Of a stretch of DNA of 64,000 nucleotides, positions 10,785-20,467 are shown one piece after another (position 1 is the stretch's first letter; each line of letters begins with the position of its first letter). The notes under the pieces were generated by a model, which was not told where the DNA came from, ran no database searches, and worked only from the letters and a program-made list of their open reading frames with translations. The position numbers were made by a program, and so were the translations under genes. The stretch covers positions 232,839-296,838 of the forward strand of contig NZ_SJPV01000001.1 of NCBI RefSeq assembly GCF_007860135.1, written 5' to 3'. Source of the stretch: Novipirellula artificiosorum. GTDB taxonomy: Bacteria > Planctomycetota > Planctomycetia > Pirellulales > Pirellulaceae.

Positions 10785-12485
10785 ATGACTAACGGCGAAC
10801 ATCCTGCCACGGACGCATCCGCGCCAATCGCCCCCGCTTCGGCGACCGATCCTGCGGCTTCCCCCGACATTCAAGCCCCCCAAGACGTCAAGACGGATGA
10901 CGGTCCCCCCACATCCGTAGCGGCGGAATCGGAGGCGACGGAATCGGGGACGCCAAACGATGCTGCCACGCCATCCGCCACCGATCAGCCCAGCGAAAAG
11001 TCCCCCGGTCCGCTGGCGGCAGTCGCTCGCGGTGCCGGCCCTTTAGCGGCTCGAGGACTTGGGATTGCCAAACCGGCCTCGCCCAGCGTTTCTCCCGAGT
11101 CCTTGTCCGCATCGAGTCAGCCCACGGAGAAAAAGAAGCCTGCAAAGAAGAAAAAGGGGCCGCCGCGGCCTCGGCTTCAAGGCGAAAAAGAGTCGTCGGA
11201 CCAGCCCGTCGTGAAGGCTGCCCAACCGACCAAGGTGGCCGTCCCCAATCGCCGCGATTCCTTGTCCGATGATTTACAGGCGGAATTGGACGCTGAGCTG
11301 GGGGCTGCCGATGTGGACGCCATCCTAAGTGGATCGGCCGGGATGCCTGACCGCTCCGAACCGCTCGCCGAAGGGACCCGGGTACACGGTCGAGTCCTGA
11401 AAATCAATGAGGATTCAGTGTTTGTCGCCTTGGGCGGTCCCGACGAAGGGGCCGTTCCGTTTGAGCAATTCACGGGTGAAGAACCCAAACCGGGTGACGA
11501 TGTCGAAGTGATTGTGCGTGGGTTCACCGGCGAAGATGGTTTGTACGTCTTGACCTTGCCCGGTTCGGCTGTCGAAGTCAGCGATTGGGATGACATTCAA
11601 GAGGGATCGGTCGTCGAAGCGGTCGTGACGGGACACAACGCAGGGGGATTGGAATGCAATGTCGGCAACATTCGCGGTTTCATGCCCATCAGCCAAGTGA
11701 CGGAATACCGGGTCGAAGATCTGTCGGAGTTCGTCGACCAGCGTTTGATCTCGCTGGTCACCGAATCGAATGAGCGACGTGGCAACTTGGTGCTGAGTCG
11801 CCGAGCGATTCTCGAGCGCGAACGCGAAGAAAAACGTCGCGAGCAAATGGAGCAAATCGAAGTCGGCGACACGATGGAAGGTGTTGTTCGAAACGTAAAA
11901 GATTTTGGTGCCTTCGTGGATCTCGGTGGTGTCGAAGGGCTGATTCACATCAGCAAGCTGAGTTGGGATCGCGTCAAGCACCCCAGCGAAGTCATCGAAG
12001 AAGGCCAAAAGGTGAAGGTCAAGATCGACAAGATCGACAAGCAAAGTGGCAAGATCAGTTTGTCCTACCGCGACCTGCTCGAAAATCCTTGGGATGTTGC
12101 GGAGTCCAGTTTTGCCGTCGGGACGATCCAACAGGGGACCGTCACCCGCATTGCACCGTTCGGATGCTTCGTCCGACTCGGCGCTGGCGTCGAAGGACTC
12201 GTCCATATCAGCGAGTTGGCAAACCATCGTGTTTCCAAGGTCGATGCATTTGTGAGTGAAGGACAAGACGTTGAAGTGAAGGTGTTGAGCTTTGATCGTG
12301 ATGCCCAGAAGATCGGTTTGTCGATGAAAGCCGCACAAGCGATCGCTGCCGGTGACAACGATAAACCGGAAATCGAAGAGGAGGAACCTGTTCGTGATGT
12401 CGCGGTGAAACCGATGCACCAAGGCCCGCTAAAAGGTGGGAACAACCAAGACACCGGCGGCGAACGATTTGGTTTGCGTTGGTAA
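10785..12485 (+). CDS. S1 RNA-binding domain protein (ribosomal protein S1-like)
   Basis: A 566-residue protein. Residues 1-190 are low-complexity, rich in Ala, Pro, Ser and Lys, probably unfolded. Four S1 domains follow at about 195-265, 270-350, 360-435 and 440-520. The last two carry the textbook pattern ([20 protein letters not shown] and [20 protein letters not shown]). S1 domains bind single-stranded RNA; proteins of this arrangement act in translation or RNA turnover. The long unstructured N-terminus is unusual relative to classical S1 and fits an additional planctomycete paralogue rather than the main rpsA. Confidence 0.8.
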   Translation: MTNGEHPATDASAPIAPASATDPAASPDIQAPQDVKTDDGPPTSVAAESEATESGTPNDAATPSATDQPSEKSPGPLAAVARGAGPLAARGLGIAKPASPSVSPESLSASSQPTEKKKPAKKKKGPPRPRLQGEKESSDQPVVKAAQPTKVAVPNRRDSLSDDLQAELDAELGAADVDAILSGSAGMPDRSEPLAEGTRVHGRVLKINEDSVFVALGGPDEGAVPFEQFTGEEPKPGDDVEVIVRGFTGEDGLYVLTLPGSAVEVSDWDDIQEGSVVEAVVTGHNAGGLECNVGNIRGFMPISQVTEYRVEDLSEFVDQRLISLVTESNERRGNLVLSRRAILEREREEKRREQMEQIEVGDTMEGVVRNVKDFGAFVDLGGVEGLIHISKLSWDRVKHPSEVIEEGQKVKVKIDKIDKQSGKISLSYRDLLENPWDVAESSFAVGTIQQGTVTRIAPFGCFVRLGAGVEGLVHISELANHRVSKVDAFVSEGQDVEVKVLSFDRDAQKIGLSMKAAQAIAAGDNDKPEIEEEEPVRDVAVKPMHQGPLKGGNNQDTGGERFGLRW

Positions 12486-12562
12486 CGTCCTCGTTTCGCC
12501 CACAGGGTACATTCGGTGGGTGCGCTTCGGCGCCCCCCACTTGGAACGGTCAAGAACCCAAC

Positions 12563-13183
12563 ATGCTTGAAACGATTTCGATTCCTCGCTTGCCGCTGCG
12601 GGTCGACGCGCACACTCGGTTGATCGACGAAGCCAACGACCGCGTTGATCGTTTCACCAAGAACCGGCGGCCCCCCATCGATAACTTTGTGATTTCGGAT
12701 TTCGCATTGGTCGGCTCCGCGATCCACTGGATCGTGAAGGAGCGATTGATGTGCGGCGATGCGTTTTGTGAATGGGGAAGCGGCTTTGGGGTGGTCGCGA
12801 TGATCTCGTCGATCGAGGGATGCGATGCGTGCGGGATCGAAATCGAGCCCGATTTGATCGATCAAGCGAGGCGAATGGCGGACGACTTCAAGATCCAAGT
12901 CGAGTTTGCCGAAGGTAGCTTCCTGCCCGACGATCGATCGCAACTTCACGAGATCCTCCGAGAGGTGGACAACGTCGACTTGGATAGCGCCAGCGGCTAT
13001 GAAGCGTTGGGCAAATCAATCGATCAGTTCGACCTGGTCTTCGCGTTTCCGTGGCCGGGCGAACAGGCGTTCTTTGCAAAAGTATTCGATGAATTTGCAT
13101 CCAACGGCGCGTTATTGTTAACCTACAACGGCATCAATCAGCTGCAATTGCAACGTCACATTTGCTCCGCTACGGTGAATTAG
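12563..13183 (+). CDS. SAM-dependent methyltransferase-like protein
   Basis: About 206 residues from the ATG at 12563, 77 bases after the S1 gene; the frame is open upstream without a better start. Residues about 65-100 contain FCEWGSGFGVVAMISSIEGCDACGIEIEPDLIDQA, split here as the glycine-rich motif EWGSGFG plus the acidic GIEIEPD that normally binds the ribose of S-adenosylmethionine. The C-terminal half has FDLVFAFPWPGEQ in the place of the post-I motif. The substrate is unknown. It ends 14 bases inside the convergent small gene. Confidence 0.65.
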   Translation: MLETISIPRLPLRVDAHTRLIDEANDRVDRFTKNRRPPIDNFVISDFALVGSAIHWIVKERLMCGDAFCEWGSGFGVVAMISSIEGCDACGIEIEPDLIDQARRMADDFKIQVEFAEGSFLPDDRSQLHEILREVDNVDLDSASGYEALGKSIDQFDLVFAFPWPGEQAFFAKVFDEFASNGALLLTYNGINQLQLQRHICSATVN

Positions 13184-13487
13184 CCGGTAGTTCGGTCGTT
13201 TCGATTGCCTCGTATCGGCGCCGATTTAGCAACCGTTGCCACCAATTCGCTCGCCTCAGCATCGGGTCATTTGAGCTGACTCGATGGCGCTTTCCGCGAC
13301 GCGTGCACAACTGCACCTCGCCTGAATCGAGTAGCTTTTCCACAATCCAGTATTTGTCGACCGTGTAGTGATAAAGATCGCCCTTACTGGCCGGATGAAC
13401 ATTGGATGCTCGTTGCCCGGGTGAAGTGCTGCTTTTTTGCTTACGGTAAATCACCCAGTCACCGCAATTCCATTCCGTTTGACCCAT
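13170..13487 (-). CDS. Small hypothetical protein
   Basis: About 105 residues. I chose the ATG at 13487 because an excellent AGGAGG lies eight bases upstream; the open frame extends further to 13604 without support. The protein is basic (RRGKRHRVSS, RLLNRRRYEA) and begins with a short beta-rich part (WNCGDWVIYRKQK). No family recognised. It converges on the methyltransferase-like gene with a small overlap. Confidence 0.5.
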   Translation of the reverse strand: MGQTEWNCGDWVIYRKQKSSTSPGQRASNVHPASKGDLYHYTVDKYWIVEKLLDSGEVQLCTRRGKRHRVSSNDPMLRRANWWQRLLNRRRYEAIETTELPANSP

Positions 13488-13635
13488 TTTCGGTCCTCCT
13501 CTCTCTATTAAGGCAGAAGGTTGCTGGCAAAGCAATTGGCCACTGGTTGCTTCGAGACTCTGCCAAAGTAGAATCCTCGTCTGCTTCTCCAAAAAAACAC
13601 TCAAATCACTCCACTATCTTCATAAAGTCGGTCCC

Positions 13636-15330
13636 TTGGAATTTCCTGTCCTTGTCGAGCTCATTTGTGGCCTGATCGGCGGTCTGGGTATCTTTCTACT
13701 CGGTATGAAGAACATGTCCGAGGGCATGCAAGCGGTCGCCGGCAGCAGTTTGCGCCGCATGATCGCGGCGGTCACCAAGAACCGCATTTTAGCCACCCTC
13801 GTCGGCGTCGTCGTCACCTGTCTGGTTCAATCCAGTTCGATCACGACCGTGATGGTGGTCGGGTTCGTCAACAGTGGTGTGATGGAATTGTCACAGGCGA
13901 TCGGCGTGATCATGGGGGCAAACATCGGCACGACAATCACCGGTTGGATTTTGGCGTTGAAGATAGGGAAGTATGGCTTGCCACTGCTCGGCGGTTCTGC
14001 GTTTGTCTACCTGTTTTCACGTGGCGACCGATGGCGATACTGGGCAATGTCGATCATGGGGATCGGAATGGTTTTTTTCGGCCTCGAATTGATGAAAGAC
14101 GCGTGCTCGATCATCAAACAGTTACCCGATTTTGAGGCCTGGTTCCACGCATTCAATGCGGACAGCTATGTGGGTGTCTTGAAGTGTGCGATGGTCGGTT
14201 GCATCATGACCACCTTGGTTCAATCGTCCTCCGCCACCCTGGGGATCACGATTTCGTTGGCCAGCCAGGGGGTGATTACATACGAAACGGCTGCGGCTCT
14301 CGTGCTGGGCGAGAATATTGGGACAACGATTACCGCGTTCTTGGCTTCATTGGGGGCGACCACCAATGCTCGCCGGGCTGCCTATTTCCACGTCATCTTC
14401 AACATGATGGGTGTCCTGTGGATCACCTCGATTTTTTGGTGGTACATCGATTTTATCCAACGTGTCGTTCCGATGGTCACCGGGGGAAGTGTGACCGAGA
14501 CGGTGACCGTCGACGGCGTTGTCACCTACCCTAACATTACCGCTGGGATTGCCGCGACCCACTCGGTCTTCAATATCGCCAATACGGTTTTGTTCCTAGC
14601 CTTTGTGCCGTTGTTTGTCCGGTTCTTGAATTGGCTGGTCCCCTCGAAAGGCTACAAGGAAAAGCCGCGGTTGACCGACTTGGATATCCGAATGCTCGAT
14701 ACGCCCATGTTGGCAATTGAGCAATCGGGGCGTGAGGTCGAACGGATGGCCGACGGGTGTTCCAAAATGCTCGCTTGGCTCGCCGAATTGATTCAACAAG
14801 ATTCGCCCGACCGAGTCATGGGCGACCGGCTCAAGAAACGCGAGCAAGTGCTTGATTCGATCCAGGACGAAATCGCGGTCTATGTCACGAATTTGTTGTC
14901 CGGGAATCTACCGCACTCGGCTGCGGATGAAGCGCGACGCCAATTGCGAATGGCTGACGAATACGAATCGATTAGCGATTACCTGACGAACCTTGACAAG
15001 TTCGATCGAAAGCTGCGCCGCGATGGATTGCGATTCACCGAATCGCAGCGATTGGACTTGGTGGAACTGAATCACCACGTTTCCGAATACATGCAGGCGG
15101 TCAATGAAGCGTTGCACAAAGGGGACGCCAACGTCGTCACCAAAACGGATCCTGCGTCCAAGCGAGTCAAGACGCAAATCAAACTGCTGCGTCGAAAGCA
15201 CCTTGATGAGCTTTCGGGCGGTGAGATTGCCCCGCTGGTGAGCGTGGCCTACTTGGCCTCACTCAATGCGTTTGCCCGTGTTCGAGACCATCTGCAAAAC
15301 ATCGCCGAGTCGATTTCAGGCGAAAAATAA
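13636..15330 (+). CDS. Na+/phosphate cotransporter with PhoU-like C-terminus
   Basis: A 564-residue inner-membrane protein starting at TTG. It has two copies of the family signature, QSSSITTVMVVGFVNSG near residue 63 and QSSSATLGITISLASQG near 196, characteristic of NptA/YjbB-type Na/Pi cotransporters that have an inverted repeat of membrane helices. Each signature is followed by GANIGTT or GENIGTT. After about eight membrane segments, residues 360-560 are helical and resemble PhoU domains. It likely moves phosphate across the inner membrane. It stands alone; a hairpin follows the stop codon. Confidence 0.85.
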   Translation: MEFPVLVELICGLIGGLGIFLLGMKNMSEGMQAVAGSSLRRMIAAVTKNRILATLVGVVVTCLVQSSSITTVMVVGFVNSGVMELSQAIGVIMGANIGTTITGWILALKIGKYGLPLLGGSAFVYLFSRGDRWRYWAMSIMGIGMVFFGLELMKDACSIIKQLPDFEAWFHAFNADSYVGVLKCAMVGCIMTTLVQSSSATLGITISLASQGVITYETAAALVLGENIGTTITAFLASLGATTNARRAAYFHVIFNMMGVLWITSIFWWYIDFIQRVVPMVTGGSVTETVTVDGVVTYPNITAGIAATHSVFNIANTVLFLAFVPLFVRFLNWLVPSKGYKEKPRLTDLDIRMLDTPMLAIEQSGREVERMADGCSKMLAWLAELIQQDSPDRVMGDRLKKREQVLDSIQDEIAVYVTNLLSGNLPHSAADEARRQLRMADEYESISDYLTNLDKFDRKLRRDGLRFTESQRLDLVELNHHVSEYMQAVNEALHKGDANVVTKTDPASKRVKTQIKLLRRKHLDELSGGEIAPLVSVAYLASLNAFARVRDHLQNIAESISGEK

Positions 15331-15343
15331 AAAAAATCTTGCT

Positions 15344-15368
15344 TCGAGGGCACCCTATTTGCCCTCGA
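15344..15368. terminator. Hairpin after the Na/Pi cotransporter gene
   Basis: TCGAGGGC and GCCCTCGA pair around a nine-base loop, 13 bases after the stop codon. There is no T-run after it on the plus strand, but an A-run precedes it, which reads as T on the minus strand. Termination is plausible, not proven. Confidence 0.35.
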
Positions 15369-15530
15369 TCTCGCTTTGAGGTCGACTATTCGCCGGGCCC
15401 TACGGAGGTGACGAAATCGCGCTTTGCGGAGGGTTCCGCGAAACCTTAGGCTGTCGCTGTGGTTTCATCCGAATGTTTGGTGACGAAGCCAGCATCGGCC
15501 CCGACCCTTTGCGATACGAGACTGCCTTCG

Positions 15531-16706
15531 ATGGTTTTCAATCGTTCTAGTGCTATTTTGCGTTTGGCTTGCCTGCCGCGGATAAGATTCAGTCTACCGC
15601 TGCGTCAATTCGCCTCGCTCATCCTCTGCGGCTTCCATTTCGCTGTACTTGCGAGCACAGCCCAAGCCGTGGTTCAGCCTCATCCCGATGACTCGGAGGT
15701 GGTCGATCGTGGATTCCTCTTTTTTGACGGCAAATACATCGAACGGCCGTATGTGTTTTATCAACAGGGTTCCGAGTGGTATGTCAACGAGTACTCCTTA
15801 GCGAGTCTCGATTACCAAGCTGGCAACAAAGGGCAACCGTTTCCCCCAGACAGAAACCAGCGGTTTGGTGGCCGAAACGAATTCGGCCGCAGAACGGCGA
15901 GATCGACAAATGTCGGACGGCGTCCCCCGAGCCCCGACGATCGGAGCCCCGTCGACCGGGGTGTCCGTGATGTACAGTCCATGCTCCACAGCGGCGGGTC
16001 AGCCGTTTGCTTCGCCGGTTTTCAACCGGTTACCTTTGATCGAACCAACGCCGGTGCGGAACTGATACAGCGACTAAAAGGGGGGGGCGACATCAAAGGG
16101 ACTGAGATGGAAGAGAGCTACAAGATCGGCCCGGTATCGGAGCAGGCCCGCGATCACATTGAACAATGGATCGCGAGCTATGAACCTTCGCGGGCATTCC
16201 TCCAGAACGCCAACCCGGAACTCAAATACCTCTCCTGGGTCAACAACAATACCCAATCCGTCAGTGAATCGGTTTTGCGATTGCAACGCTGGAGCTATCC
16301 GCTGACCCTTTTTGCAATGGTCTTGGTGGTGCTCGGGTTTGGCCACTTGCTGTCTCACCGACCAAGCGAGAGTGATCAAGGGGATCAACGAGCAAAACGA
16401 GAATCCGATCGTCTGTTCCGTCGTTCTCTGCTGCTGATCGCCGGGTTATCGTTGCTCGATCTTGTTTGGACTATCTTGGCTTCACAATCCGGCACGATGA
16501 AGGAACTGAATCCAATTGGCAGTGGGATGATCGACGATCCGTTGCAACTGACCGCGTTCAAACTGTTCGTGACCACCATGGCAATTGGACTGTTCTATAT
16601 ACTGCGGCGGGCACCACTGGCTCAGCGAGCTTCGTGGTGGAGCTGCTTGGTGCTGACGCTCGTCGCGGCCCGATGGCTGGTCTTCAATTCGATGTTCTTG
16701 TCGTAA
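15531..16706 (+). CDS. Membrane protein with DUF5658-like C-terminus
   Basis: About 391 residues from the ATG at 15531 (a GTG at 15459 is possible). The N-terminus is a signal-like segment (FASLILCGFHFAVLASTAQA). A hydrophilic extracytoplasmic part of roughly 200 residues follows, then one membrane helix (YPLTLFAMVLVVLGFGHLL). The C-terminal 95 residues have three more helices with LLDLVWTILASQSG, ELNPIG and a final ARWLVFN, the layout of DUF5658. The function of that family is unknown. It converges on the small minus-strand RNA unit. Confidence 0.6.
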   Translation: MVFNRSSAILRLACLPRIRFSLPLRQFASLILCGFHFAVLASTAQAVVQPHPDDSEVVDRGFLFFDGKYIERPYVFYQQGSEWYVNEYSLASLDYQAGNKGQPFPPDRNQRFGGRNEFGRRTARSTNVGRRPPSPDDRSPVDRGVRDVQSMLHSGGSAVCFAGFQPVTFDRTNAGAELIQRLKGGGDIKGTEMEESYKIGPVSEQARDHIEQWIASYEPSRAFLQNANPELKYLSWVNNNTQSVSESVLRLQRWSYPLTLFAMVLVVLGFGHLLSHRPSESDQGDQRAKRESDRLFRRSLLLIAGLSLLDLVWTILASQSGTMKELNPIGSGMIDDPLQLTAFKLFVTTMAIGLFYILRRAPLAQRASWWSCLVLTLVAARWLVFNSMFLS

Positions 16707-16759
16707 CAAACAGTTCCGTCGGATGAACCAGAAAAACCGTCTGCCATCCCACAAAAAAA

Positions 16760-16798
16760 CCCGCCTGCCGAGACCAAAAGGTGTCTCGACAGACGGGC
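16760..16798 (-). terminator. Intrinsic terminator
   Basis: On the minus strand a long hairpin with arms CCCG-x-CTG and CAG-x-CGGG, plus inner CGAGAC and GTCTCG, is followed directly by seven T residues (plus-strand A-run 16753-16759). It ends the small minus-strand unit and may also stop transcription from the plus strand side. Confidence 0.75.
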
Positions 16799-16873
16799 GA
16801 GTTCTCGCGTTATCCAAATTTAGATGATCGCGAGTGGGGTGGCTGCGCCGAAGCATCAGCCCGCCGACTTTTA

Positions 16874-16915
16874 CTACGGGTTACCACCCCGTTGGCAAGT
16901 ACAGCAATATTCCAC
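16874..16915 (-). CDS. 13-codon ORF with near-perfect ribosome binding site
   Basis: GTG at 16915 opens a frame encoding MEYCCTCQRGGNP, closed by TAG and immediately TAA. AAGGAGGTGATCA lies just upstream, an almost full complement of the 16S 3' end with ideal spacing. Three cysteines in a CCxxC arrangement stand out. The ORF lies between a promoter and a terminator. It may be a real microprotein or a translated regulatory sequence. Confidence 0.45.
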   Translation of the reverse strand: MEYCCTCQRGGNP

Positions 16916-17032
16916 TTGATCACCTCCTTCCACTATTTGGTTAGACGACCGCCACCCAGGTGCCAACCAGAATGGGCAGCCAATCGTACGGAAAGTTGAC
17001 GTCGCGACGCGTCATCGCGACCCGGCATCTCC

Positions 17033-17061
17033 ATTATCCTCACCCGTCAACGCGCGGACAA
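17033..17061 (-). promoter_or_regulatory. Sigma70-type promoter of the small RNA unit
   Basis: On the minus strand TTGTCC (17056-17061) and GATAAT (17033-17038) are separated by exactly 17 bases. It is about 120 bases upstream of the 13-codon ORF. Confidence 0.55.
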
Positions 17062-17134
17062 GGGATTTTTTTGGAGATATTTAGGAAGAGGCAACGGGCA
17101 AGTCACAGGTTCGCCGGTTCGATCACCGTTTTCC

Positions 17135-18484
17135 TTAGATTTCCGCCAATTTCTCGGCTGCTGCGGCACACAACGATTTCGCCTCCTGCTCGGTTTCTGC
17201 CTCCGCGATCAGCCGGACAATCGGTTCGGTATTGCTGCCACGGACCAGCAACCATTTGTTTTTCCATGCTAAACGCAGCCCATCCCCCGTCGACGCTTCC
17301 GCGTCCCGATGGGAGTCGATCAGTTTGGCAAACAGTGCCGGCAGCATTTCGGCAGACACTTGGGCTTTGGTTTTATGAATGTGTAGTTTGGGCAATGCGT
17401 TGGCCAGCTCCGAGAGCGCTTTTTGAGTGGATGTCATCAAGTCAAGAACTTGAGCCATCCCGACGAAGCTGTCTCGCACGTAACCGACCCGTGGATCAAT
17501 GGGCCCCCCGTTCCCTTCGCCACCGTAGGTTGCTTTCTTTGCGATCATCATGTCCGCCACGTTGGCTTCACCCACCGCGCTGCGATACGACTCGACTCCC
17601 GCCGCCGTCGCCAACCGCTCACTCATCCCACTGGTGGCGCCATTGATCACCACGGGACCGCATGTTTCCGGTTGTCCTAACGCTCGCTGAACACATAGCG
17701 CCAACGTGTACTCTTCGCCAATGTAGCGACCGTCCGCATCGACCAGCGCCAAACGATCCGCGTCGGGATCCTGGCAAAAACCGACATGACACTTGAGCCG
17801 GCAAACTTGGTCGGCAATGCCACGCAAATTCTCTGCCGTTGGCTCCGGAACGTGTTCAAATTGGCCGTCGGGAACTCCCCCCAACACCACCACGTCGCAC
17901 CCGAGTTGCTTCAACAATCGCTCGCCCATCAACGCGCCTGCCCCGTGATTGCTGTCCAGCAGTACACGATGACCGGCAGCCGCGATGCTCTCAACATCAA
18001 CGGTGTTCAAGACCGCTTGCAAATGCGCCGCATGAGGGTCCGCTTCGCAGCAGACCGAACCGATTCGATCAAAGCCACACCAATCGGCCTGGCCGTCAAA
18101 ATAGGCATCTCGAATGGCCGCACCGCGATCCGCGTCGAGCACACGGCCCTCGGGCCCAAACAATTTGATGCCGTTGTAGGGCGGTGGATTGTGGCTTGCC
18201 GAAACCTGGATCCCGCCAGCCGCGTTCCGTTCGCGGACCAAAACACCGAGCGTCGGTGTGGCCACCACATCCGCATCAATGCAATCTCGCCCGCAGGCAC
18301 GCAGTGCCGCAAGGATCGCCTGACAGAGCATCGGGCCGCTGCTACGACCGTCGCGGCCAACGATCACCGGCCCAGCAGGCAATTTCGAGGAGAATGCCGC
18401 AGCGAAACGGACCGCCACGGTCGGGGTTAGCGACTGGCCAACGATGCCACGCAAGCCACTGACGCTGATAATGAGGTCGCTCAT
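17135..18484 (-). CDS. Phosphoglucosamine/phosphohexomutase
   Basis: A 449-residue enzyme of the alpha-D-phosphohexomutase family. ISVSGLRGIVG at the N-terminus, the phosphoserine loop SASHNPPPYNG near residue 90, the metal loop DPDADRL near 225, the sugar-binding GEGNGG near 315, and RGSNTEPIVR near the C-terminus are all present. It is somewhat GlmM-like in length and motifs, interconverting hexose 6- and 1-phosphates for cell-envelope precursors. ATG at 18484 is preferred over an upstream in-frame start because the family begins just before LISVSGLRG. A second phosphohexomutase is divergently encoded 174 bases away. Confidence 0.85.
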   Translation of the reverse strand: MSDLIISVSGLRGIVGQSLTPTVAVRFAAAFSSKLPAGPVIVGRDGRSSGPMLCQAILAALRACGRDCIDADVVATPTLGVLVRERNAAGGIQVSASHNPPPYNGIKLFGPEGRVLDADRGAAIRDAYFDGQADWCGFDRIGSVCCEADPHAAHLQAVLNTVDVESIAAAGHRVLLDSNHGAGALMGERLLKQLGCDVVVLGGVPDGQFEHVPEPTAENLRGIADQVCRLKCHVGFCQDPDADRLALVDADGRYIGEEYTLALCVQRALGQPETCGPVVINGATSGMSERLATAAGVESYRSAVGEANVADMMIAKKATYGGEGNGGPIDPRVGYVRDSFVGMAQVLDLMTSTQKALSELANALPKLHIHKTKAQVSAEMLPALFAKLIDSHRDAEASTGDGLRLAWKNKWLLVRGSNTEPIVRLIAEAETEQEAKSLCAAAAEKLAEI

Positions 18485-18658
18485 AAGTCTTCTTGATTCG
18501 TTTGTTCTAACGCTGCCAATTCGATAGGGGGCCACGTTGCCAGTGACAGCCGCAAACCAATAGAATCGTCTCGCCTGACGTGATCAAGGTCGGGTAAGTC
18601 GAAACCTCGCTTGTCCTGAATCAGCCGTACCCAACCGACGAAGCCTCCGGAGCCCATC

Positions 18659-20467
18659 ATGCAAGACCCCCTTTCCGCTGTCGAAACGGCCGTTCTCGAT
18701 TCGAAGCTTAGCCAAAGTGCCTCGCTCAACCTTCGCTCCTGGTTGACCGAAGATCGCTACAGGGGATATCGCGACGCCGTCGTCGAGCATATCGAATCGG
18801 AACAGTGGCAGAAGTTGGACGACGTTTTTTGGACCATCATCCCGTTTGGAACCGGGGGGCGTCGGGGCCGAATGTATCCGATCGGATCCAATGCGATCAA
18901 TGATCGAACGATCGGCGAAAGTGCCCAAGGTTTGGCGAACTATGTGCTCGAGTACGCCAAGGATCACCGTGATTTGTCTTGTGCGATCGCATACGACACT
19001 CGGCACAAGTCACGTCATTTTACCGAACTGTGTGCTGGCATCATGGTTGCCGCTGGTTTCAAGGTGTACTTGCTTGACGACTATCGAGCGACCCCGCAGT
19101 TGTCGTTCGCGGTGCGGTTGAAGCAATGTGATTGTGGAATCATGGTGACGGCAAGTCACAACCCGCCCAGCGACAATGCCGTGAAGGTCTACTGGTCCAG
19201 CGGAGCGCAGGTCTTGCCGCCGCATGACAAGGCGATCATTGACAAGGTCATGTCCTGTCAGGAAATCCACGGTACGCCCTTCGAGCAAGCCGTTGCCAGC
19301 GGACGGATTGAAGTGGTCACGGCCGAAGTCGACGCCGCTTACCTTGATGCAGCAGCCAAGCAAGCCTTTTCGGGGCCCCGTGACGCCAAAATCCTGTACA
19401 CTCCGCTGCATGGTGTTGGCGCCGAGGCGGTGCTACCCCTGCTCAAGCGAGATGGCTTTGCAGAGGTGGAACTCTATGGTCCCCATGCCGAGAAGAGCGG
19501 TGATTTCCCGAATGTCCCAGGCCATGTTTCGAACCCCGAGAACGTCGCTGTCTTCGAGAAGCCAATTGAGCATGCCAAATCAGTTGGTGCCGATCTGGTT
19601 CTGGCCACGGATCCCGATTGCGACCGACTGGGGGTCGCCGCCCCAATCACACGGGATCCAAGTGGCGATTGGCGAACCTTCAACGGGAACCAAATCAGTT
19701 CGATGCTTGCCGAGTATGTGCTTAGCAGGCGTGCGGCGGCAGGAACCCTGTCTGCCAACCATTATGTTGTCAAAACGCTCGTCACCACGGAATTGATGAG
19801 GCGGATTGCCGAACACCACGCAGTGCGTTGTGTTGGTGATCTGCTGGTCGGCTTCAAATACATTGCCGAAGTGATCGATCGCGAAGGCCCCGACGAGTTT
19901 GTGTTTGGAGCGGAGGAATCTCACGGCTATTTGGTGGGCCAGTATTGCCGCGACAAAGATGGCGCAGTCGCTTGCATGTTGATGAGCGAGCTCGCCGCAG
20001 AACTGAAATCGAAAAACAAATCGATGCACCAGTATTTGAACGATCTGTATCGGAAACACGGCTACCACAAAGAAACCCTGATCAACTTGATGATGGAAGG
20101 CAGCGAAGGGATGGCGGCGATGCAGCGGCTGATGACCGCGTTTCGGCAATCGCCACCAAAAGCACTCGCCGGTATTTCGGTTGCCCAAATCCGTGACTAC
20201 GGATCTCAAACACTGACGAAGGTAGCGACGGGGCAAAAGGATTCGATGGAAGGGCCCCAAGGCGATATGATCATTTTGGATTTGGCCGACGAAGGCAACT
20301 ACGTCGCAGTACGCCCGAGTGGCACGGAACCCAAGATCAAACTCTATGTGTTCACGCGGCTCTCGCCGGCCCAGTCCAGCGACCTCGCGGAAGCCGAAGT
20401 TGCCTTGACCAGACGCCTTGAAAGCATCGAATCCGACATGCGATCGTTTGCCAAGCAGAACCGTTAA
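18659..20467 (+). CDS. Phosphoglucomutase/phosphomannomutase
   Basis: A 602-residue phosphohexomutase of the longer PgcA-like type. It has TGGRRGRMYP near residue 62, the catalytic serine loop TASHNPPSDNAVK near 162, the metal loop DPDCDRLG near 320, the sugar loop GAEESHGY near 420, and RPSGTEPKIK at about 548. It probably converts glucose-1-phosphate and glucose-6-phosphate in carbohydrate storage or envelope synthesis. It is divergent from another member of the same superfamily and its stop overlaps that of speA by four bases on the opposite strand. Confidence 0.85.
   Translation: MQDPLSAVETAVLDSKLSQSASLNLRSWLTEDRYRGYRDAVVEHIESEQWQKLDDVFWTIIPFGTGGRRGRMYPIGSNAINDRTIGESAQGLANYVLEYAKDHRDLSCAIAYDTRHKSRHFTELCAGIMVAAGFKVYLLDDYRATPQLSFAVRLKQCDCGIMVTASHNPPSDNAVKVYWSSGAQVLPPHDKAIIDKVMSCQEIHGTPFEQAVASGRIEVVTAEVDAAYLDAAAKQAFSGPRDAKILYTPLHGVGAEAVLPLLKRDGFAEVELYGPHAEKSGDFPNVPGHVSNPENVAVFEKPIEHAKSVGADLVLATDPDCDRLGVAAPITRDPSGDWRTFNGNQISSMLAEYVLSRRAAAGTLSANHYVVKTLVTTELMRRIAEHHAVRCVGDLLVGFKYIAEVIDREGPDEFVFGAEESHGYLVGQYCRDKDGAVACMLMSELAAELKSKNKSMHQYLNDLYRKHGYHKETLINLMMEGSEGMAAMQRLMTAFRQSPPKALAGISVAQIRDYGSQTLTKVATGQKDSMEGPQGDMIILDLADEGNYVAVRPSGTEPKIKLYVFTRLSPAQSSDLAEAEVALTRRLESIESDMRSFAKQNR

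Larger units (their letters stand above)
16753..17026 (-). ncRNA. Candidate small structured RNA with a tiny ORF
   Basis: A self-contained minus-strand transcription unit predicted from its parts: promoter at 17033-17061, start near 17026, 13-codon ORF at 16874-16915, and an intrinsic terminator at 16760-16798. Between ORF and terminator there are two more hairpins, one with a TTCG tetraloop (GGCTG paired with CAGCC, near 16850) and one with arms CTCGCG and CGCGAG. No downstream gene exists on this strand, so it is not a leader; it could be a regulatory RNA, a peptide gene, or both. Confidence 0.5.

Noticed and set aside
11415..12422. 335-codon minus-strand frame inside the S1-domain gene
   Set aside because: It is the antisense of four clear S1 domains.
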